Origin: JBBQZU01 sp038207425
GTDB taxonomy: Bacteria > Bacteroidota > Bacteroidia > Flavobacteriales_D > Cryomorphaceae
NCBI GenBank assembly: GCA_038207425.1
Contig: JBBQZU010000057.1
Coordinates: forward strand, 1 to 11,866
Length of the DNA stretch: 11,866 bases
Direction of reading: 5' to 3'
Positions 6,833-11,866 of the stretch are shown here, in pieces; the stretch's first letter is position 1, and each line of letters opens with the position of its first letter. The position numbers were made by a program, and so were the translations under genes. Under the pieces are notes generated by a model. The model saw only the letters and a list, made by a program, of their open reading frames with translations, had not been told where the DNA came from and made no database searches.

Positions 6833-7678
6833 ATAGTCGCCGATTGTTTCGGGGTTTTGTTCCAATGCCCTTGCCAGTTGATCATCATTGGGTGCTACAC
6901 CGTGCCATTTGTGTGAGCCCATCATGAAATCTACGCCGTGGCCCATTTCGGTATGCATGATTATAATTACCGGTTTTCCTTTTCCTGTAAGTGTTTTTGC
7001 GTATTCCAATGTACTGATTACTTGCTCAATAGCGTTTCCGTTTTTGAGTTCTACAACTTCCCATCCAAACGCTTTCCATTTTGCCGAAAGGTCACCAAGA
7101 TCGAGAACGTCTTTCACGTCACCATCAATTTGCCTGCCATTATAGTCGACGGTAGAAATTATGTTGTCAATTTTCTTGGCTGAAGCAAACATGGCTGCTT
7201 CCCAGATTTGCCCTTCCTGAAGCTCGCCATCACCGTGCAGGCTATAAACAAGGCGTTGATCACTGTTAAGTTTTTTAGCTATAGCTGCGCCTATGGCTAC
7301 TGAAAGTCCTTGCCCAAGTGAGCCTGAAGCTACTCTTATTCCGGGCAATCCCTCATGGGTGGCGGGGTGCCCTTGCAGCCGTGAGTTGAGCTTGCGGAAG
7401 GTTGCTAATTCGCGCAACGGAAAAAATCCATTTCGCGAAAGCACGCTATACCACACCGGCGAAATATGCCCGTTAGAAAGAAAGAATAAGTCTTCGTCAA
7501 TACCGTCCACATGAAAATTTTTAGCATCGTACTTCATGATGTGGCCATAGAGTGCCACAAAGTATTCGGTGCAGCCGAGGCTTCCCCCCGGGTGGCCTGA
7601 GTTTACAGCGTGTACCATGCGTACAATGTCTCGGCGCACTTGTGTTGCCATTTTTTCCAGGGTGTTAATATCGGTCAT
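6830..7678 (-). CDS. Transketolase, N-terminal half (split subunit)
   Basis: This 282-residue protein is the thiamine diphosphate pyrophosphate-binding domain of transketolase. Visible landmarks are SGHPGGSLG (27-35) with H29, LSNGHISP (67-74) with H71, QGHP (102-105), the cofactor loop GSLGQGLS (119-126), and GDGELQEGQIWE (149-160). DYNGRQ (178-183) ends the diphosphate/metal-binding motif. MGHGVDFM near residue 245 and KWHG at 257-260 are typical of the C-terminus of this half. The length fits the split N-terminal subunits known from many bacteria and archaea. It would form the active enzyme with the product of 4492-5445. It is the first gene of the apparent operon, preceded by a TACTTTTG -7 element 25 bases upstream, and no Shine-Dalgarno sequence is seen. 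Confidence 0.95.
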   Translation of the reverse strand: MTDINTLEKMATQVRRDIVRMVHAVNSGHPGGSLGCTEYFVALYGHIMKYDAKNFHVDGIDEDLFFLSNGHISPVWYSVLSRNGFFPLRELATFRKLNSRLQGHPATHEGLPGIRVASGSLGQGLSVAIGAAIAKKLNSDQRLVYSLHGDGELQEGQIWEAAMFASAKKIDNIISTVDYNGRQIDGDVKDVLDLGDLSAKWKAFGWEVVELKNGNAIEQVISTLEYAKTLTGKGKPVIIIMHTEMGHGVDFMMGSHKWHGVAPNDDQLARALEQNPETIGDY

Positions 7679-7702
7679 GTGTGCTCAGGTAAATTATGGG
7701 TT

Positions 7703-7710
7703 CAAAAGTA
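7703..7710 (-). promoter_or_regulatory. -7 promoter element TACTTTTG before the transketolase operon
   Basis: Read on the minus strand, positions 7710-7703 spell TACTTTTG, a full match to the Bacteroidota -7 consensus TAnnTTTG. It ends about 25 bases before the ATG of the transketolase N-half, a normal leader length. A good -33 TTTG at the standard spacing is not present. The nearest TTG (7737-7735) is 24 bases upstream. The 132-base gap around it otherwise contains only a 10-base direct repeat, GGGTTCAAAA, at 7698-7707 and 7773-7782. The first copy overlaps the -7 element. Confidence 0.55.
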
Positions 7711-7810
7711 ATACTATGCTCATTCTATAACCTGCAATGTGCTGATGAGTTATGAGGACTAATTGTGGAAAAGGGTTCAAAATGCGATGGAATAAAAATC
7801 AGGTATAAGC

Positions 7811-8803
7811 CTATTTTGTTGTAAGCACCATACCAAGTTTTTCTTCTGCAAATTGGCATATGGCTTCATATACTTCAACAAATGCCGCAGATTGCATATC
7901 GGAAGCGATTACATGGTTGCCCGCTGTAGGGAAAGCCATTTCCACTTTTAGAGAATCTGGAGTGGCAAGCTGAGCGTGCATACGCTGAATAGCCGACACG
8001 CGCACCACCTGATCTTGATTCTCCTCATCACGGTAGTAATAGCCATTGAATACAGGGCAATGTATATCACGGTAGGTGGCCTTCCGGCAAATGGTTTCAA
8101 CGAGTTCCTGCAGTTCGGTAACCGACTCGAGCCTGTATTGGTGATACCAGTATTTTTTGTAGTTATCATCGGTATCTAGCGTGCGGTAATCACTTTTGAA
8201 AAAAATACGAGCGAGTTGCAAACCCCACGGATTGTTGAGCAAAAATGCAGCGGGGTCGTTTATTTCAATATTCGGCGAGAAATTGATAAGACCTTTAATT
8301 TCAGGATAGGTTGCAGCCAATTTTAGCGCAAGGGTACCACCGGTGCTGGTACTCATGATCACTACTTCATCGCCTAGGTTTTTACCCATCGCATAGGCTT
8401 CCACAGCGCTGCGCCATACTCCATCAGCGGTGAAGTTTAGGAGTGCTTCGGTGGTATCAATACCATGTTCATCTAATCGGGCAAGGTAGAGGTTGCAGCC
8501 ATACTTTTCGGCAAAAAGACGGTGCGTGGGATAGCCTTCCATTTGAGATGCCGTAAATCCATGCAGGTAAACAATTGCTACAGGGGTTTTAGCTCGGGTC
8601 GTGGGATCGGCCCATACAATGGATGCTTCGTTTCCTGGTTTTAATTTGTGGCGCTGTTCCTGGGCCTGAACATAAGTTTCTACTGCAAGCCCGGTTGTTG
8701 GCAAATCGGGTAGTGTGGCGTCGTATTCAGGTGTTGAAGGGCTTGGGCCAATGATGTATAGTACCAACAATAACGCTGCAATAGCAAGAAGTATTTTTTT
8801 CAT
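7811..8803 (-). CDS. Membrane-anchored or exported alpha/beta hydrolase
   Basis: This 330-residue protein begins with a strongly hydrophobic segment (about 4-19) without a clear cleavage site or lipobox Cys, so it is probably anchored in the inner membrane with its body in the periplasm. The alpha/beta hydrolase core starts near residue 73. VYLHGFTAS (78-86) provides the oxyanion-hole HG. The nucleophile elbow is VIMSTSTGG (148-156) with Ser 153 as the likely nucleophile. It departs from the usual GxSxG because Ser replaces the first Gly. Candidates for the acid are Asp 259 or Asp 264 (YYYRDEENQD), and AGNHVI (294-299) supplies the catalytic His 297. A lid-like helical insertion seems to lie between about 180 and 245. 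The substrate is unknown; esterase or acylglycerol-lipase-like activity is the default guess. The gene follows the DUF2400 gene by 29 bases or fewer and is likely co-transcribed. Confidence 0.85.
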   Translation of the reverse strand: MKKILLAIAALLLVLYIIGPSPSTPEYDATLPDLPTTGLAVETYVQAQEQRHKLKPGNEASIVWADPTTRAKTPVAIVYLHGFTASQMEGYPTHRLFAEKYGCNLYLARLDEHGIDTTEALLNFTADGVWRSAVEAYAMGKNLGDEVVIMSTSTGGTLALKLAATYPEIKGLINFSPNIEINDPAAFLLNNPWGLQLARIFFKSDYRTLDTDDNYKKYWYHQYRLESVTELQELVETICRKATYRDIHCPVFNGYYYRDEENQDQVVRVSAIQRMHAQLATPDSLKVEMAFPTAGNHVIASDMQSAAFVEVYEAICQFAEEKLGMVLTTK

Positions 8804-8827
8804 TACGGACGAAATAAGGGCATGAAG

Positions 8828-9658
8828 TTAGAATTTTTCGAAAGCCCCAAGCCCGAAGAGCGCAAAGTCGAGGCGGGCAGGATCGGCAGGATCAACCTTG
8901 CGAAGATTTCGCGTAAGCTCCATTACTGCCTTCCAATCGTTCTGCTTACGTTTCAGCATGCCAAGTTTGCGGGCCACACGGGCTGTGTGCACATCGAGCG
9001 GAATGTACAATATCGCAGGGTTTATGGTCTTCCAAATTCCAAAATCTACTCCGGCTGCATCCTTACGCACCATCCACCGGAGGTACATATTCATTCGCTT
9101 GGCAGCCGAACCTTGAAGCGGGTCGGGGAGGTGCTTCCTTGTTCGGTGAAGGTGGTCACCACTAAAAAAGCTTGCCTTAAAACGGGACAATCCCCTCCCG
9201 GGATTTGTTTTCTCTCCCTTCAATGACGTCTGAAATAGAGTTTCCAGACCACCTTCACATTGATATATTCGCTTCAGCGCGTGCAGAAAGGCAAGACAGT
9301 CATCGCCATTGAAAGTGCGGTGCACAAATTTCTCAAAAGGCTTCAGGTCTCTTTCACCAAAGTTCATGACGAACTCATAAGGCGATTGGTCCATCCACAT
9401 CATAAGCCGATTTGCGCTATTGATGATGGTGGTGCGCTGACCCCATGCTATGACCGCCGCGAGAAATGCACTAATCTCAATATCTTCTTTTCGCGAAAAA
9501 CGACGGGGAATCTGAATAGGATCTGATTTGATAAACGACAGATTATTGTATAAATCTGCCTTTGCGAGCAATAATTCTCTGACCCGATTTTTCTCAGAAA
9601 AGGCTGATTTGTGCGATTTCACTAATATGCCGGCTTCAGCATTTAATATGATTTCCAT
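8828..9658 (-). CDS. DUF2400 / TIGR02757 family protein
   Basis: The protein is 276 residues from the start chosen here. It closely matches the uncharacterised TIGR02757 (DUF2400) family, recognisable by SDPIQIPRRFSRKEDIEIS, AAVIAWGQRTTIINSANRL, VHRTFNGDDC, SAAKRMNMYLRWMVR, GVDFGIW and the C-terminal IPLDVHTARVARKLG and DFALFGLG. The last two resemble the VDTH-and-following-helix region of helix-hairpin-helix DNA glycosylases, so a nucleic-acid role is possible but unproven. An ATG 27 bases further upstream (9685) is also in frame, but a TACTTTTG promoter element at 9667-9674 lies between, so transcripts should begin near 9660. The ATG at 9658 would then be almost leaderless. A GTG at 9622 is a second candidate and gives a length closer to relatives. 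The alpha/beta hydrolase gene follows 24 bases later. Confidence 0.88.
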   Translation of the reverse strand: MEIILNAEAGILVKSHKSAFSEKNRVRELLLAKADLYNNLSFIKSDPIQIPRRFSRKEDIEISAFLAAVIAWGQRTTIINSANRLMMWMDQSPYEFVMNFGERDLKPFEKFVHRTFNGDDCLAFLHALKRIYQCEGGLETLFQTSLKGEKTNPGRGLSRFKASFFSGDHLHRTRKHLPDPLQGSAAKRMNMYLRWMVRKDAAGVDFGIWKTINPAILYIPLDVHTARVARKLGMLKRKQNDWKAVMELTRNLRKVDPADPARLDFALFGLGAFEKF

Positions 9659-9666
9659 GTAACCAG

Positions 9667-9674
9667 CAAAAGTA
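9667..9674 (-). promoter_or_regulatory. -7 promoter element TACTTTTG before the DUF2400 gene
   Basis: On the minus strand, positions 9674-9667 read TACTTTTG, a full match to TAnnTTTG and identical to the element before the transketolase operon. It lies just past the terminator of the M23 peptidase gene, where a new transcription unit would be expected. No convincing -33 TTTG sits 19-21 bases upstream. It decides the start of the DUF2400 gene, because the upstream ATG at 9685 would precede the transcript. Confidence 0.5.
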
Positions 9675-9705
9675 AGCCAAAGCAAATATGCTTATCTATT
9701 GAAAG

Positions 9706-9739
9706 TATAAAAATACACCCGACAAGATTTCTTGTCGGG
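9706..9739 (-). terminator. Rho-independent terminator after the M23 peptidase gene
   Basis: CCCGACAAG at 9718-9726 and CTTGTCGGG at 9731-9739 form a perfect 9-base-pair stem with a 4-base loop. Read on the minus strand, the stem is followed by TGTATTTTTATA, a U-rich tract, and it stands 53 bases after the M23 stop codon. On the plus strand the stem is followed by a shorter T run (CGATTTTA), but no plus-strand gene ends here. Confidence 0.88.
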
Positions 9740-9792
9740 CGATTTTATGGTTGTTTGTAATAGACGGGGTTGCTGCGGCCGCTGGCTGATGG

Positions 9793-11553
9793 CTACTGAA
9801 TAATAAGCTTCTGAACGTGCTGCTGAGATTCAGTGCGATATTCCACAAAATACATTCCTGATGAAACGTTTCGCGTGTCAAAATCTTCCAAAACAATGCT
9901 GCTTCCAGAAGCCACATTGCGCTGGGTTATTACCTGGCCAATGTTATTGCGCATAATGATGGTGGCACCGCGACTTTCGCCAATGTATTCAGCCCTTACG
10001 GTAAATTGTCCGTTGCTGGGGTTTGGATATACCTGCAGCGATTGAAGTAGCTCTATGGATTGTGGCTCGTCCTCTTGCTCTACAATTGTACTGTTTATGG
10101 TGCAAGCATCAATATTGGCCAATAAAGTACTGCCGATGCCGGTTTGAAAACCCGTATTCAACGTTATTGAGCTTCCTGCTTCCAGGAAAAGTGAAGTAAG
10201 TGAGGAAGCAGAAAGGGATTGGGTGGAGGTAATTGTGCTTGATGCTATCCAACCTTTGTATCCCGAAAGTGCCCCGCTCAATGTATAACTACTGGTGCAG
10301 CCAATGGTGAAGTAGTGGTTTTTTACTTCTCCGTTGAAAGCGACCTGCACGCGGTAAGTGCCATTGCTTGCACCTGTCATCAAACGATTTGAATTCCAGC
10401 TAAATCCCGAACCATAATTAAATTCGGATGTATGGGTCCAGGTTTGAAGCAACACATTCGTCGGAGAGTACATCCTGACCTGGACGGTCTGTCCGATGGT
10501 AATATCACGTAAGTATGTACCAATGATAACGTTTGTCCCTGAATTAAAATGATTTCTTTCCTTGACGTCTTCGATCGTGCCAGCTTCGTAGCCCGAACAA
10601 GTTGAATATATCGGATTGTTACTGTGTGTCATGATGCGAAGAATTCCAGGATCCCAATAAGGTCTTTGGGTTTGCCACCAACTATTATTTACAGTTGTAT
10701 TGCAGGTATTTGCGTTGGTAAACCAGGGCTCCACATAAGCGCAGCTAAGGCATGGCCTTACTTCAAAGTGCAGGTGTGGGTCGGATGAATTTCCAGAACT
10801 ACCCACTTTTCCAAGGTATTGGCCGGCTACGATTGATTGGCCGTTTACCAGGTTTGCCACACTTCCATTTTTCATGTGTCCATACAAGCTTACTGAATTG
10901 TCAGGATGGAGCAATGCCACGAAGTTTCCATATACGCCATAACCGGGATAGGTACCCTGGATATGACCGGAGCTGCCACAATTTCTGTCAAAGTTCCCGT
11001 CTTGAAAAAACAGGACTTGTCCATTGGCGGCTGCTATCACATCCACACTGCCTTCAGCTTGCATTTTCCAGCGAAAAGGGTGTGGTACGATGTCGACACC
11101 ATTGTGACCGTCGTAATTTCTGGCATTGCTGCCAGTCTCACACATCCAGTCTCTGCGACCTGTGCCGTCTTGCAGGTCGGCATAATTCGTGATCATGTAA
11201 TAATCGAATACGCCGGGTTCCCTGGCATAAGCATCGGACTTACGCAAAGGCCATTGGAAAGCACCTATATTCTTTGGAGTGAAATCGCGTGGTTCCAGCT
11301 TTCCTTCATTTTTTAATTCTTGATAACTGGCTTCCAACAGCGGTAGTATTTCTGCTTGGTAGTCCGCATCGGTCACACAGGTAGCATGTGTAGCTGGCTC
11401 ATCAGTGTACAATACATCTGTGGGAGTGCCTACTTGGTAATGATCGTGCCCTTCATGGTCATGGTCATCTGAATGATTCTGAGCAACTGCCGTTAGTCCG
11501 CATAAGGCAAGGCTGCAACCCAGCATCAATCCTTTTGGAATGATTTTTTTCAT
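9793..11553 (-). CDS. Secreted M23 (LytM-type) metallopeptidase with T9SS sorting domain
   Basis: This 586-residue zinc peptidase probably cuts peptidoglycan cross-bridges or extracellular peptides. A signal peptide (1-24, ending TAVAQ) is followed by a His/Asp-rich stretch at 27-38. The M23 domain spans about 148-268 and has all zinc and catalytic motifs: HNGVD (150-154), YGHM (224-227) and HLHF (260-263), in a GSSGNSSDPHLHFEV context. A beta-rich segment (about 320-418) precedes a region at about 421-484 resembling the three-coathanger stack found in T9SS cargo (SSITLNTGFQ...IDAC). The T9SS type A sorting domain starts at LQVYPNPSNGQF (506-517) and ends with GMYFVEY...QKLIIQ. The protein should therefore cross the outer membrane by type IX secretion and be released or surface-attached. 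An AAGGA sequence lies 4 bases before the ATG. A partial surface-protein gene ends 27 bases upstream. Confidence 0.93.
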   Translation of the reverse strand: MKKIIPKGLMLGCSLALCGLTAVAQNHSDDHDHEGHDHYQVGTPTDVLYTDEPATHATCVTDADYQAEILPLLEASYQELKNEGKLEPRDFTPKNIGAFQWPLRKSDAYAREPGVFDYYMITNYADLQDGTGRRDWMCETGSNARNYDGHNGVDIVPHPFRWKMQAEGSVDVIAAANGQVLFFQDGNFDRNCGSSGHIQGTYPGYGVYGNFVALLHPDNSVSLYGHMKNGSVANLVNGQSIVAGQYLGKVGSSGNSSDPHLHFEVRPCLSCAYVEPWFTNANTCNTTVNNSWWQTQRPYWDPGILRIMTHSNNPIYSTCSGYEAGTIEDVKERNHFNSGTNVIIGTYLRDITIGQTVQVRMYSPTNVLLQTWTHTSEFNYGSGFSWNSNRLMTGASNGTYRVQVAFNGEVKNHYFTIGCTSSYTLSGALSGYKGWIASSTITSTQSLSASSLTSLFLEAGSSITLNTGFQTGIGSTLLANIDACTINSTIVEQEDEPQSIELLQSLQVYPNPSNGQFTVRAEYIGESRGATIIMRNNIGQVITQRNVASGSSIVLEDFDTRNVSSGMYFVEYRTESQQHVQKLIIQ

Positions 11554-11557
11554 GATT

Positions 11558-11562
11558 TCCTT
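11558..11562 (-). promoter_or_regulatory. Shine-Dalgarno sequence before the M23 gene
   Basis: On the minus strand the ATG at 11553 is preceded by AAGGA with a 4-base spacer, itself behind a run of A residues. None of the other genes in the window shows a comparable purine box, which agrees with the weak use of Shine-Dalgarno sites in Bacteroidota. It supports the chosen start. Confidence 0.55.
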
Positions 11563-11580
11563 TTTTTAGGATGGGGTTAA

Positions 11581-11866
11581 TTACTTGCCTTCTAGGCTTT
11601 CTATGCGTGAACGAAGTGCTGCATTTTCGCTGCTCAGCTCGTCGCTGCGCAGCTTCAGTTCAAGGATATACAGCGTAAGCTCTTCAACCTTCTCGATGGT
11701 GAGGCGCTGCATCTCGCCAAGTTCCACACCTTCTGCTTTTTCGAGATCAAGGGCTGATGGTAAGCCGGGAAGGTGCTTTTGTGATTTGACATACTGTCCA
11801 AGCTCGTCGATGCTCATCAGGTCGTAGTTTTCTTCAAAAACATAGTCGGGCCAATTGCTTTGAGCC
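11581..11866 (-). CDS. C-terminal fragment of a tail-fibre-like / surface protein (partial, runs off right edge)
   Basis: The reading frame stays open from the TAA at 11581-11583 to the end of the window, giving 95 codons of a larger gene whose 5' part lies outside. Although an internal Met sits at 11817, the codons before it (SNWPDYVFEENYDL) belong to the same conserved motif, so that Met is not the start. The pattern VFEENYDLMSIDELGQYV followed by KHLPGLPSA and GVELGEMQ is common at the C-termini of long Bacteroidota surface or tail-fibre-domain proteins. The last 40 residues form a probable coiled coil of charged and Leu-rich heptads ending ESLEGK. The function of such tails is not established; trimerisation or a chaperone-like role is often supposed. 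The M23 peptidase gene starts 27 bases downstream and may be co-transcribed. Confidence 0.8.
   Translation of the reverse strand, partial: AQSNWPDYVFEENYDLMSIDELGQYVKSQKHLPGLPSALDLEKAEGVELGEMQRLTIEKVEELTLYILELKLRSDELSSENAALRSRIESLEGK

Noticed and set aside
7719..7756. CTCAT / ATGAG and ATAAC / GTTAT partial inverted repeats upstream of the transketolase gene
   Set aside because: Pairing needs a bulge of five bases and gives only short AT-rich stems, so chance is the simpler explanation.
8822..9226. 134-codon plus-strand frame opposite the DUF2400 gene
   Set aside because: The minus strand here encodes a strongly conserved family, and the plus-strand product resembles nothing.
10752..11316. 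Two overlapping plus-strand frames opposite the M23 domain
   Set aside because: They mirror the codons of the peptidase domain, have Cys/His-rich nonsense composition, and lack any recognisable motif.

Overview
The window looks like chromosomal DNA of a member of the Bacteroidota. The evidence is a C-terminal type IX secretion (T9SS) sorting domain, a transketolase split into two genes, a DUF2400/TIGR02757 protein, two TACTTTTG elements that fit the Bacteroidota -7 promoter consensus TAnnTTTG, and the near absence of Shine-Dalgarno sequences. No rRNA, tRNA, CRISPR array, insertion sequence or phage integrase is visible. Genus and species cannot be read from this sequence.

Left edge (1-409): a perfect array of the heptamer TTCTGCC, at least 18 copies and cut by the window edge, followed by about 280 bases with no convincing gene. 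Plus-strand block (410-3932): three membrane or cell-envelope genes. These are an ArnT-like GT-C glycosyltransferase, a GT2 polyprenyl-phosphate sugar synthase with a C-terminal membrane pair, and a PF03706 membrane protein that overlaps the GT2 gene and starts at TTG. Together they could make a lipid-linked sugar, move it across the inner membrane and transfer it in the periplasm. The role of the third protein is inferred.

Minus-strand block (11866 down to 3936), in order of transcription: the 3' end of a surface or tail-fibre-like gene entering from the right edge; a secreted M23 metallopeptidase with a T9SS tail, closed by a strong hairpin terminator; a DUF2400 protein and a membrane-anchored alpha/beta hydrolase; then a compact cluster of transketolase N-half, secreted von Willebrand A (vWA) protein, transketolase C-half and ECF sigma factor. 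The plus and minus blocks converge with only 3 bases between stop codons.

The most unusual arrangement is the exported vWA protein lying between the two halves of transketolase and joined to the upstream half by a TAATG stop/start overlap. Other points of interest are the heptamer array, the histidine-rich N-terminus of the M23 peptidase, and a promoter element showing that the DUF2400 gene starts inside its longest reading frame. I found no clear evidence of a wholly new multi-gene system. Most genes belong to known families.
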